DNA of 64,000 nucleotides from JBCCXL01 sp039191605 (GTDB lineage Bacteria; Acidobacteriota; Thermoanaerobaculia; Multivoradales; JAHZIX01). Positions 49,684 through 57,981 of this stretch are shown here, one piece after another (positions within the stretch are counted from its first letter, which is position 1; each line of letters starts with the position of its first letter). The notes below the pieces were generated by a model. That model did not search any database, was not told the DNA's origin, and worked only from the letters and a program-made list of their open reading frames with translations. A program made the translations under genes and the position numbers. Location: assembly GCA_039191605.1 (NCBI GenBank), contig JBCCXL010000004.1, positions 286,081 to 350,080 on the forward strand, read 5' to 3'.

Positions 49684-50678
49684 GCTTTCTCCTTGCCGGA
49701 TTTAGCCTTCTTCACCGCGCTGGGATCCACCATCTGCAGCCAGCGCTGGGCGACTTCCTTCGCCTCCTCCACCGCCAGTAGGTGCGCCGTGTTGCCCTTG
49801 AGCAATACCGGCACCGCATCGGGAATCCCTTGGGTGATCACCTTCAGGGAGGAGGGGTCCGCCACCTTGCTGTTCTGGCTCCAGAGGATCAGGGTCCGCA
49901 CCTTGATCTCCGGCAGGATCTGCTCGAGGAGGAAGGGGCGGTTTTCCCACAGCTGCTTCCAAATCTCGTCGTGGAGCGCTTTGTCCTGAACCGCTCGCGC
50001 TAGGCGCTTGCGCTGTAGGGGCCCACTGGCGGAGGGCGGGTTCGCCATCATCAAGCTGAGCACCCGCTCGTATTCCTTATCCGAAGACGCCGTCAGCGGG
50101 CTCCAACCGCGGGAGGTCAGGCTCTCCACCTGGCTCTTTTCTGGCGCATCGACACCCATCGGCTCGATCAGCGTCAGGCTGTCTACCGCTTTCGGCTGCA
50201 CGCTGGCGAAGATCGCCGCGATGGTCCCCCCCATACCGCTGCCCACCAGGTGGTATGGAGGCAGGATCCGGGTTTTGTCCAAGAACACCCGCAGCCGGCG
50301 GACCTGGCTGACGGTGTCGTATTTCTGGTGCTCGTCCCGGGAGCTCTCACCGAAGCCCGGCAGGTCGATGGCGACGCGGCGGTACTTGCCTGGGATATGG
50401 CGGCTGAGGCCATCCCAATCGTCTTTATCTCCGGCGAAGCCGTGGAGCATTAGAACCACGGGTCCAGTGCCGCCGCTATCGAGGTACGCGACATCGAAAC
50501 CCTGAACGTCCCGCTGAATCCCAAAGGTGAGCCCGGCAGCGGTTCGCTTGATGGCCGTCGCCGTACTCACCACCGCTCCCGGAAGCCCCTTGCGCACTTT
50601 CTTATGCAGATTCAGGCGCAATACGACAAAAACGATGACGAGCATCACCGTCAAGGTCGCCATGGTGGTCATACTCAT
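49680..50678 (-). CDS. Membrane-anchored alpha/beta-hydrolase-fold protein lacking the catalytic serine
   Basis: A 332-residue protein with an N-terminal anchor helix (about 6-22) and an alpha/beta-hydrolase fold. The oxyanion segment VLMLHGFAGDKDDWDGL and the DLPGFGESSR segment are normal and a histidine is present (NTAHLLAV, H299). The nucleophile elbow reads VGSGMGG (145-151), so the serine position is glycine (G148). The acid loop reads WSQNSKVADP, with serine (S270) where aspartate usually lies; D274 could replace it. I start at the ATG at 50678, with AGGAGAG eight bases upstream. Without a nucleophile it is probably a binding or scaffold protein. It is coupled to the threonine-synthase-like gene. 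Confidence 0.8.
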   Translation of the reverse strand: MSMTTMATLTVMLVIVFVVLRLNLHKKVRKGLPGAVVSTATAIKRTAAGLTFGIQRDVQGFDVAYLDSGGTGPVVLMLHGFAGDKDDWDGLSRHIPGKYRRVAIDLPGFGESSRDEHQKYDTVSQVRRLRVFLDKTRILPPYHLVGSGMGGTIAAIFASVQPKAVDSLTLIEPMGVDAPEKSQVESLTSRGWSPLTASSDKEYERVLSLMMANPPSASGPLQRKRLARAVQDKALHDEIWKQLWENRPFLLEQILPEIKVRTLILWSQNSKVADPSSLKVITQGIPDAVPVLLKGNTAHLLAVEEAKEVAQRWLQMVDPSAVKKAKSGKEKA

Positions 50679-51203
50679 GACCGGTACTCTCCTGATGGTT
50701 CGGAAGGTAAAGCGTGCGAAGCCCAACTAGAGGCGAAGACCCGACCGTGGGCTATGCACACGCTGGAAAGATCAGTCCTTAAAGCCAGGGTCTCGAAGAC
50801 AAGGCCTCGCCGCCGGGCTCCTCAACGCGCCGAGGAGCTCATCGCTGCAACTCGCGGGGCGCTGACATCGAGACCGACTTCGACGACGAATGGTACTCTG
50901 CAAGGGGGGCAACAAGACTGTACCAGAGCCTCGAGGCGACGCTAAAGAAATCGGCGAATCTCGGCTTCTTCTTGGCCCCCTCCAAGCACCTCTTCGCCCC
51001 CTCGAGGCCACGCAGGATCTCTCGGGTGACACGGGCGCGACCCCACGGTCCTCCCGAACCCCGGTTGCGAGCTCCAGCTGTACCGATCCCCCGTTGGCTT
51101 TCAGCCCTGAAGTCTCAAACAAGCTATCTCGAGCTCCAGGCATCCCCCTCGGAGCCGCCCTCGGCAGAGCCCTTCACACCCTCTACGGAATTCCCTCATC
51201 GCC
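50679..51203. other. Divergent intergenic region
   Basis: A 525-bp gap between the divergent hydrolase-like gene and the DUF420 gene. Open frames exist on both strands but show poor codon bias and no homology. I recognise no promoter or hairpin with confidence. Confidence 0.45.
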
Positions 51204-51629
51204 ATGAGTCTAGCCCAGCTCACTACCCTCTCCACCTCCTTCATCGTCGGCAGCGGCATCGCCCTGCTCGCCGGCTGGTATTTCATTCGCGTCCAGAAGA
51301 GCATGGAGCGGCATCGCGCCTCGATGCTCGCTGCGACCAGCCTCGCCGGGCTCTTCCTGGTGGCCTACGTCACCCGCTGGGCGATGTACGGCTCTAAGAG
51401 CTTCGAGGGCGAAGGCCTATGGAAGGTGCTCTATCTCTCCATTCTCTTGCCCCATATTCTGCTCGCTATCGCCGTCGGCCCGATGGCCCTGAGACTGATC
51501 TACCTCGCGCTGGGAAAGGGCGACTTTCGCCGCCACAAGAGGCTGGCCCGGGTCACTCTGCCGGTTTGGCTCTTCGTCGCCGCCAGCGGCTGGGTGATCT
51601 ACTACATGCTCTACGTGATGAAATTCTGA
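51204..51629 (+). CDS. DUF420 membrane protein
   Basis: A 141-residue protein with four predicted helices (about 12-28, 42-60, 74-98 and 113-136). It matches the DUF420 family (YozB/CtaM-like) in size and in LPHILLAIAVGPMALRLIYL and GDFRRHKRLARVTLPVWLFV, with histidines in two helices. CtaM in Staphylococcus aids maturation of haem-copper oxidase; such a role is possible here but no oxidase gene is nearby. It is the first gene of a plus-strand run. Confidence 0.85.
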   Translation: MSLAQLTTLSTSFIVGSGIALLAGWYFIRVQKSMERHRASMLAATSLAGLFLVAYVTRWAMYGSKSFEGEGLWKVLYLSILLPHILLAIAVGPMALRLIYLALGKGDFRRHKRLARVTLPVWLFVAASGWVIYYMLYVMKF

Positions 51630-51795
51630 GACCACGGTCAGCCTACCGTGAGTCCAGCGTGAGCCTGACATGAGCTCGCCTGTGGCCTAGGGCTCTTGCT
51701 CGGGGCTTCCTCCGGGACGCCCCGAAGCCCTGTGCTAATGTCCACAATTGCCTTGAGCCGCCCTCTCGATTTCTTCTTTAGGAGGAACCCCATCG

Positions 51796-53580
51796 ATGAG
51801 CCCTGCCCTCACCGACACCGCGCCCGCAGAGGCCCACCAGGCCGCGCCAGACCCCGTCCACGGCACCCCCACTCACGGGGCCCCAGAGGGACGCCACACC
51901 TCGAAGCAGGACATCGATTCAGCCCTCGCCGAGATGGCGATCCCGGCGGCCGAATGGCCACGAGTCCCGGCCGAAGAGCGCATCTCGCTGGTAGAGCAGT
52001 TGCTCTATACCTTCTCCACCGTCGGCGAGCGTTGGGCAGAGGCCTGCCGCGAGGCTGAGGGCCTGCCGGAGAAAGGCGTCGGTGATGGAGAGGAATGGCT
52101 GGTGGGCCCCTATCTGGTGGAGCGCAACCTGCGGCTGCTGCGAGACTCTCTGCAGGAGATCCATCGCAGCGGACGTCCGAAAATCCCCGGCCCCATCACC
52201 CGCCGTCCATCGGGGCAGCTGAGCGCCAGGGTGTTCCCTCACTCCACCTGGGACCGGCTCTTCTTTCCGGGAGTCACCGCCGAGGTGGTGATGAAGCCGG
52301 GGGTCGACGGTAAGCAGATTCGCGCCCGCCAGGCCTGGGCCTACCGCGAGCCGGACGACGGCGGCATCGCCCTGGTGCTGGGAGCCGGCAACGTCTCCTC
52401 TATCGGGCCGACGGACGCCCTCTACAAGCTCTTCGTCGAGAACCGGGCGGTGATCTACAAGACCCATCCGGTGAACGAATATCTCGGTCCGCTGCTGGAA
52501 GAGGGCCTGCGCCCGCTGGTGGAGCGAGGTCTGCTGCAGGTGGTCTATGGCGGGGCCGATGAAGGCGACTACCTCTGCAATCACCCGGGAGTCGATGAAG
52601 TCCACATCACCGGCTCCGACAAAACCTACGAGGTGATCGTCTTCGGATCCGGTGAGCAGGGTAAGAAGCGGCTGCAGGAGAATCGCCCTCGACTCGACAA
52701 GGAGGTTTCGGCGGAGCTCGGCAACGTCTCGCCGCTGATCGTCGTGCCGGGGCCATGGACCGCGTCGGACCTCGCCTACCAGGCGGAAAACATCGCCTCC
52801 TCGCTGGTCAACAACGCCGGCTTCAACTGCAACGCCACCCGGGTCGTGGTGCAGCACGCGGAGTGGAATCAGCGCCGCAGCCTGATCCGCTCGGTAGAGG
52901 AGGTGCTCCAGCGCACCCCTACCCGCCGCGCCTACTACCCCGGCGCCGCCCAGCGCCACGCCTCCTTCCTCCAGGCCCACCCGGAAGCGAAGCTCTTCGG
53001 CGACGCCGAGGACGACGAGCTCCCCTGGACCCTGATTCCGGATCTCGACCCGGAGGCCAAGGACGACATCTGCTACAACACCGAGGCCTTCTGCGGGGTT
53101 TTCGGCGATACCGCGCTGTCTGCGGAGGACGTCCCCACCTTCCTCCAGCGGGCCGTCGACTTCTGCAACGACACCCTCTGGGGCAGCCTCAACGTCACTC
53201 TCATCGTCCATCCCAAGACCCTCGCCGACCGCCACAACCGGGAGGCCTTCGAGGCCGCCGTGGACGCTCTGCGCTTCGGCACCGTGGCGATCAATCATTG
53301 GGCGGGCATCAGCTTCGGGGTGATGAATACCACCTGGGGGGCCTTCCCCGGCCATAGTCCCCAAGACATCCAGAGCGGCATCGGGGTGGTTCACAACACG
53401 CAGATGTTTGCGGACCCCGAGAAGAGCATTCTCCGCGCCCCCTTCCGCGCCTTCCCCAAGGCCCCTTGGTTCACCACCCACGGCAGCGCCCGCCCCCTCG
53501 GCGCCGCCCTCGCAGACTTCGAAGCAGAGCCTTCGCTGTTCAAGCTTCCCGGAGTCTTCTGGCACGCGCTGAGGGGATGA
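51796..53580 (+). CDS. Aldehyde dehydrogenase-family protein
   Basis: A 594-residue protein of the ALDH superfamily, longer than the usual 480-500 because of an N-terminal extension of about 110 residues (Ala/Pro/His-rich leader, then a helical region). Cofactor-binding stretch IALVLGAGNVSSIGPTDALY, the general base in EVSAELGNVSPLIVV (E307) and the catalytic cysteine in NNAGFNCNATRVVV (C345) are present. It should oxidise an aldehyde or semialdehyde with NAD(P)+. Its stop overlaps the start of a class V aminotransferase-fold gene (ATGA, 53577-53580), so the two probably act in one pathway. A GGAGGA ribosome site is visible ahead of the ATG. Confidence 0.86.
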   Translation: MSPALTDTAPAEAHQAAPDPVHGTPTHGAPEGRHTSKQDIDSALAEMAIPAAEWPRVPAEERISLVEQLLYTFSTVGERWAEACREAEGLPEKGVGDGEEWLVGPYLVERNLRLLRDSLQEIHRSGRPKIPGPITRRPSGQLSARVFPHSTWDRLFFPGVTAEVVMKPGVDGKQIRARQAWAYREPDDGGIALVLGAGNVSSIGPTDALYKLFVENRAVIYKTHPVNEYLGPLLEEGLRPLVERGLLQVVYGGADEGDYLCNHPGVDEVHITGSDKTYEVIVFGSGEQGKKRLQENRPRLDKEVSAELGNVSPLIVVPGPWTASDLAYQAENIASSLVNNAGFNCNATRVVVQHAEWNQRRSLIRSVEEVLQRTPTRRAYYPGAAQRHASFLQAHPEAKLFGDAEDDELPWTLIPDLDPEAKDDICYNTEAFCGVFGDTALSAEDVPTFLQRAVDFCNDTLWGSLNVTLIVHPKTLADRHNREAFEAAVDALRFGTVAINHWAGISFGVMNTTWGAFPGHSPQDIQSGIGVVHNTQMFADPEKSILRAPFRAFPKAPWFTTHGSARPLGAALADFEAEPSLFKLPGVFWHALRG

Positions 53581-54785
53581 GCGAGCCGCTGGATCTTCAC
53601 CGGCTGCGAGGGGAAACCCCCGGCTGCGGCGAGGTGGTGCACCTCAACAACGCCGGCTCCGCCCTGGCTCCGGCGCCGGTCCACGCCGCCGTTCGCGAAT
53701 ACCTGGACCGCGAGGAGCTCCTCGGCGGCTACGAGGCAGCCGCCGCCGAGGCAGAAGGGATCGAAGAGGTCTACGACGCCACCGCAGACTTGCTCGGCTG
53801 CCGTCGCGACCAGGTCGCTCTGATGGACAACGCCACCGCCGCCTTCGCGGCGGCCTTGAGCGCCATCGAGCTCCAGCCCGGGGATGCGATGCTCACCTCC
53901 CGGGCTGATTACGTCTCCAACCAGATCATGTTCCTTCAGCTCGGCCGCCGCCGGGGGGTCCGCCTGCTGCGAGCGGAGGACGACGCCCACGGCGTCGTCG
54001 ACCCCGAATCCGTCGAGCGACTAGTGCGGCAGGAGCGCCCTCGGCTGGTGGCGATCTCCCACATCCCCACCTATAGCGGCCGAGTGCAGAACGCCGAGAT
54101 CATCGGAGCCATCTGTCAGACCCATGGCGTCCCCTACCTGCTGGACGCCTGCCAAAGCGTCGGGCAGATCCCCGTGGATGTCGAGGCCATCGGCTGCGAC
54201 TTTCTTTCCGCCACCGGCCGCAAGTACCTTCGCGGGCCCCGGGGCACCGGCTTCCTCTACGTCAGCGATCGTGCCCTCGACCTCGACCTGATGCCGCTGC
54301 TGCCGGACCTGCGGGGGGCGGAGTGGATCTCGGCGGATCGATTCGAGGCCCGCGCTGACGCCCGCCGCTTCGAGTATTGGGAATTCAGCTACGCCCTGCT
54401 CCGCGGCCTCGGCGCCGCCGCCCGCTACGCTCTGGAGGTCGGCATCGAGGCGGCCTCCCAGCGCGCCGCACGGCTCGCCGCCACCGCCCGGGAGCACCTC
54501 GGAGCCCTCGACGGCGTCCACAGCCTCGAGCCCGAGGGAGCCCGGCTGGCGGCCATCACCACTTATCGCATCGATGGCATCGAAGACGGGGCCCACCTGG
54601 TGCAGGCGCTACGGAAGAGAAAGCTCCACGCCAGCGTAACCCAGGCGGATAGCGCCCGTATCGAATACGACGCCCGCAGCCTTGCCTGGGCGCTGCGAGT
54701 CTCCCCTCACTATTACAATACCGAGGCGGAGATTTTGGCCTTTGCCGAAGGCCTCGCGGAATGCCTCGCGGAGCTGCGCCACTGA
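53577..54785 (+). CDS. Class V aminotransferase-fold PLP enzyme
   Basis: A 402-residue fold-type I PLP enzyme of the class V group. HLNNAGSALAP is the substrate-entry loop, DACQSVGQIPVDVEAIGCDF carries the aspartate that contacts PLP nitrogen, and the PLP lysine is K216 in SATGRKYLRGPRGTGFLY. The end reads LRVSPHYYNTEAEI, where cysteine desulfurases (SufS) have a catalytic cysteine after the histidine motif; none is present, so desulfurase activity is unlikely. Candidates are an aminotransferase, epimerase or lyase. The frame is open upstream, but the ATG that overlaps the aldehyde dehydrogenase stop fits the family start. Confidence 0.88.
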   Translation: MSEPLDLHRLRGETPGCGEVVHLNNAGSALAPAPVHAAVREYLDREELLGGYEAAAAEAEGIEEVYDATADLLGCRRDQVALMDNATAAFAAALSAIELQPGDAMLTSRADYVSNQIMFLQLGRRRGVRLLRAEDDAHGVVDPESVERLVRQERPRLVAISHIPTYSGRVQNAEIIGAICQTHGVPYLLDACQSVGQIPVDVEAIGCDFLSATGRKYLRGPRGTGFLYVSDRALDLDLMPLLPDLRGAEWISADRFEARADARRFEYWEFSYALLRGLGAAARYALEVGIEAASQRAARLAATAREHLGALDGVHSLEPEGARLAAITTYRIDGIEDGAHLVQALRKRKLHASVTQADSARIEYDARSLAWALRVSPHYYNTEAEILAFAEGLAECLAELRH

Positions 54786-55149
54786 ACGGTGCTACCTAGT
54801 CTGCACTGCTGAGCCACACCGCTGATCTGCCCTGGCAAGCTACAACACTGGCGAGCTACAACACTGGCGAGCTACAACACTGGCGAGCTGCAACACTGGC
54901 GAGCTGCAACACTGGCGAGCTGCAACACTGGCGAGCTGCAACACTGGCGAGCTGCAACACTGGCGAGCCGTAACACTGGCCTCTCCTTGAACCAGCCTAC
55001 CCCGCCCTCGACGAGTCGCCGAGGGCGCTTCCCCACCTCAAAACGCGGCGGCTCCAGCTAACCCATAGCGTCCCCGAAGTTTCGCTGCGCCCACCCTTCA
55101 GCGAGCACCCGTCCCGGCTCCTCGCTCAACGAACTCCCGGAGATCTCTT
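54786..55149. other. Intergenic region dominated by a 16-bp tandem repeat
   Basis: A 364-bp gap between the class V gene and the M2 peptidase gene. Its first half is the 9-copy repeat listed separately. The rest shows a possible hairpin with CCCTCGACGAGTCGCCGAGGG (near 55001-55023) that may serve as a terminator. Confidence 0.55.
54833..54976. repeat. Nine copies of a 16-bp tandem repeat
   Basis: The unit TGGCGAGCTACAACAC starts at 54833 and repeats every 16 bp to 54976. Units 1-3 have CTACAACAC, units 4-8 CTGCAACAC and unit 9 CCGTAACAC; unit 1 also has AAGC. The gradient of variants indicates stepwise expansion. It lies 48 bp after a stop codon and is not in a gene. Confidence 0.95.
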
Positions 55150-57030
55150 ATGAAGCTCCTTTCCGGCGGCCCCGTCGCCTTTGGCCTTGCCCTCGTCCTC
55201 CTCATTGGCTTCGTCGCCTGTAGCCCAGGTCCCGCGGACCCTTCCGCCGAAGAAGTTCAGGCGGAAGTCGATTCCTTCCTCGAAGACTTCACGGCCCGCC
55301 ATCTCGAGCTCTACACCAAGGCCGCACAAGCCCAATGGCAGACCAATGTCCGCATCGTCGAGGGGGATACCACCGCGGCGCAGCAGGCGGAGGAGGCTCA
55401 GGAGGCCCTCACCGGCTTCGTCGGCTCGGTGCAGACCATCGAAACCGTGCGCTCCTACCTCGAGTCCCGGGATCTGCTGACTCCGCTCCAGGTGCGACAG
55501 CTGGAGGCCATCCTCTATGACGCGGCGGACTACCCCCAAACCGTCCCCGAGATCGTCGCCCAGCGAATCGGCGCCGAGCTGCGCTCCAATGAGGCCCTCT
55601 TCAGCCATGACTTCCAGGTCGATGGCCGGTCGGTGAGCGCCAACGACATCGACGACGCGCTGGTCAGCCAGAACGACCCGGCGGTACGCCAGCAATATTG
55701 GGAGGCCTCCAAGGAGGTCGGCGTCGGATTGCGAGGCGATCTTGTAGAGCTGGTCTCCCTGCGCAACCAGGCGGTACAGGGCCTCGGCTACGACGACTAC
55801 TTTGCGTATCAGGTCTCCGACTACGGCATGAGCACCGACGAGATGATGACCATGCTCCAGGAGCTGATTCGCGATATCTGGCCCCTCTACCGCGAGCTCC
55901 ACACCTGGACTCGCTACGAGCTGGCGGAGCGCTACGGACTGGAGACCGTGCCGGCGATGATCCCCGCCCACCTGGTCCCTAACCGCTGGGCCCAGGATTG
56001 GGCTCCGCTGGTTACCGTCGAGGGCCTCGACGTCGACGCCGCCCTCGCCGACGCCGGCTTCGACGCCGAGGGCGTGGTCCGCGCGGCGGAAGACTTCTAC
56101 GTCAGCCTAGGCTTTGAGCGTATGCCCTCCACCTTCTGGGAGCGCTCCTCCCTCTATCCCCTACCCGCCGACGCCGATTACAAGAAGAACAACCACGCCA
56201 GCGCCTGGCACGTCGATCTCGACCAGGACGTTCGCACCCTGATGAGCGTACAGCCGAATCGGCGCTGGTGGGAGACCACTCACCACGAACTGGGGCACGT
56301 CTACTACTTCATGGCCTACAGCCGTCCGGAAGTCCCCCCCACTCTGCGGGCCGGCGCCAACCGTGCCTTCCATGAGGCGGTGGGCACCCTGCTGGGCAAC
56401 GCCTCCGTCCAGAAGCCCTTCTTGGTCGATCGAGGCCTGATTGCCGCCGACAGCAGCGAGAGCGAGGACGCAGCGATTCAAAGCCTGCTGCGAGAAGCTC
56501 TGGACGTCGTGGTCTTCATTCCCTTCTCCGCCGGAACCATGAGTCATTTCGAGCGGGATCTCTACACCGGAGCGGTGAGCGAGGACCAGCTCAACCAGCG
56601 CTGGTGGGATTACGTCCTTCAATACCAGGGGGTCGAGGCCCCCGGCAGCCGAGACGAGACCCAATGCGATGCCTGCACCAAGACTCACATCATCAACGAC
56701 GCGGCTCAGTACTACGACTACGCCCTTTCCTACGTGATTCTGCACCAGCTCCACGCGCATATCGCCAAGAACATCCTGCAGCAGGACCCGCGGGCGACCA
56801 ACTATTGGGGCAGCGAGGAGACCGGCGAATTCCTCGACGCCATCCTCCGCGTCGGAGCGACCCAGGATTGGCGTCAGGTGCTCCAGGATCAGCTGGGCTC
56901 GGATCTCGACGCCCGTCCCATGCTGGACTACTACCGGCCGCTGCTGGCCTACCTCGAAGTCGCCAACGAGGGCCGGGAACACACCCTGCCCTCCCTCGAG
57001 GCCATCGGCGGCACCGCGGGAAGCCCCTGA
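55150..57030 (+). CDS. M2-family metallopeptidase lipoprotein (peptidyl-dipeptidase A-like)
   Basis: A 626-residue exported zinc dipeptidyl carboxypeptidase related to angiotensin-converting enzyme. Signal and lipobox are at the start (LIGFVACSPG, Cys24). Zinc motif HHELGHVYYF has H379, E380 and H383, with the third ligand in NRAFHEAVGTLLGN. The conserved start of the peptidase (FLEDFTARHLELYTKAAQAQW) and VQPNRRWWETTHHEL also match. Substrates would be oligopeptides trimmed by two residues from the C-terminus at the cell surface. A GC-rich hairpin follows 17 bp after the stop. Confidence 0.93.
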   Translation: MKLLSGGPVAFGLALVLLIGFVACSPGPADPSAEEVQAEVDSFLEDFTARHLELYTKAAQAQWQTNVRIVEGDTTAAQQAEEAQEALTGFVGSVQTIETVRSYLESRDLLTPLQVRQLEAILYDAADYPQTVPEIVAQRIGAELRSNEALFSHDFQVDGRSVSANDIDDALVSQNDPAVRQQYWEASKEVGVGLRGDLVELVSLRNQAVQGLGYDDYFAYQVSDYGMSTDEMMTMLQELIRDIWPLYRELHTWTRYELAERYGLETVPAMIPAHLVPNRWAQDWAPLVTVEGLDVDAALADAGFDAEGVVRAAEDFYVSLGFERMPSTFWERSSLYPLPADADYKKNNHASAWHVDLDQDVRTLMSVQPNRRWWETTHHELGHVYYFMAYSRPEVPPTLRAGANRAFHEAVGTLLGNASVQKPFLVDRGLIAADSSESEDAAIQSLLREALDVVVFIPFSAGTMSHFERDLYTGAVSEDQLNQRWWDYVLQYQGVEAPGSRDETQCDACTKTHIINDAAQYYDYALSYVILHQLHAHIAKNILQQDPRATNYWGSEETGEFLDAILRVGATQDWRQVLQDQLGSDLDARPMLDYYRPLLAYLEVANEGREHTLPSLEAIGGTAGSP

Positions 57031-57047
57031 GCTGAGCCCTAAGACCC

Positions 57048-57075
57048 ACCCCGACGGCTCCTGAGTCGTCGGGGT
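57048..57075. terminator. GC-rich hairpin after the M2 peptidase gene
   Basis: ACCCCGACG (57048-57056) and CGTCGGGGT (57067-57075) form a nine-base-pair stem with a ten-base loop, 17 bp after the stop codon. There is no T run, so it may be a Rho-dependent or mRNA-stabilising structure. Confidence 0.6.
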
Positions 57076-57078
57076 CAG

Positions 57079-57186
57079 GTCCCTGGCACCTCAAACCGGC
57101 AGGGGAAAGTCCCTGGCACCTCAAACCGGCAGGGGAAAGTCCCTGGCACCTCGAACCGGCAGGGGAAAGTCCCTGGCACCTCGAAC
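57079..57186 (-). repeat. Four REP-like units, 30-bp period, minus orientation
   Basis: The plus-strand core TCCCTGGCACCTC recurs every 30 bp (units at 57079, 57109, 57139 and 57169). Its complement, GGTGCCAGGGACTTTCC (units 2-4; GGTGCCAGGGACCTGAC in unit 1), is close to the GGTGCCAGGGACCTTCC core at the right end of the window. Between cores lies CCTGCCGGTTTGAG or a one-base variant. Confidence 0.9.
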
Positions 57187-57284
57187 GAGACTCTCTCAGA
57201 GCCCGTTGAGCGGCGCTCTCAGCCGCTTCTTCCATCTTTTCGATCCTCGTTGCCCCTCCCCCCTCTTTCCGAGCACCGATTCCT

Positions 57285-57899
57285 ATGAGCTCAGAGCAAC
57301 CGATAGCAGCAGAGTCACAAACCGACCTAGAGGCCGGCACAGAGACCGGCATCGAGGCAACTCCAGCGAGCGATGCTCGGGCCCATGAGCCCAGCCCCCA
57401 GCAGCAAGGCTGGAGGCGTTGGGCCTCCGGACTCCGTAGCCTGGTGTTTTTCCTCTTCCTCTTCGTCATCTTCCAGCTAGCTGCTGGCTGGTGGCGGGCG
57501 CCTTCCTTACCGGAGCAAGCGCCGACCTTCACTCTCTCCAACCTAGCCGGCGAGACGGTGCGACTCGAGGACTTCCGGGGCCAAACCGTGGTGCTCAATT
57601 TCTGGGCGGATTGGTGCCCCCCCTGCCGCACTGAGATTCCAGCCTTCTCCAGCTTCGCGGACCGTCGTCCCGATATCGTAGTCCTCGGTGTCGCTGTCGA
57701 TGGAACCCGAGAGCAGCTCCAGGCTGCCTCGAAGCAGTTGGGCATCACCTATCCGGTTCTCGTCGCGGACGAGGGTACCGTCGCCGCGTACCGGGTCTCT
57801 TCCCTGCCGACAACCGTCGTCGTAAGGCCCGATGGCTCCGTTCGCTCCAGCTACGCCGGGATGATGTTCGGCCCCCAATTGTGGTGGGCGACTCGTTGA
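57285..57899 (+). CDS. TlpA/ResA-like membrane-anchored thioredoxin
   Basis: A 204-residue protein: a hydrophilic Glu/Ala/Thr-rich N-terminus (about 1-45), a single transmembrane helix (about 50-68, LVFFLFLFVIFQLAAGW), then a periplasmic thioredoxin-like domain with the redox motif NFWADWCPPCRTEIP and cis-proline segment SSLPTTVVVRPDG. It belongs to the TlpA/ResA branch that reduces disulfides, often for cytochrome c maturation or oxidative-stress repair. It lacks an extra signal. No ccm genes are nearby. Confidence 0.9.
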   Translation: MSSEQPIAAESQTDLEAGTETGIEATPASDARAHEPSPQQQGWRRWASGLRSLVFFLFLFVIFQLAAGWWRAPSLPEQAPTFTLSNLAGETVRLEDFRGQTVVLNFWADWCPPCRTEIPAFSSFADRRPDIVVLGVAVDGTREQLQAASKQLGITYPVLVADEGTVAAYRVSSLPTTVVVRPDGSVRSSYAGMMFGPQLWWATR

Positions 57900-57981
57900 T
57901 CGGCCCATCTCGCTGATCGCCTCACCGGCCCCGCCCTGAGGCGCGCCGCCGGATGTCCAGACCCTCAGTTTTCCCAGACCC

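Noticed and set aside
53577..54785. Annotation as cysteine desulfurase (SufS/CsdA)
   Set aside because: The PLP-binding parts match class V enzymes, but the C-terminal catalytic cysteine segment is replaced by HYYNT.
54833..54976. Possible CRISPR array
   Set aside because: Units are 16 bp and directly adjacent with no spacers; it is a minisatellite. The 30-bp and 57-bp arrays likewise have no variable spacers.
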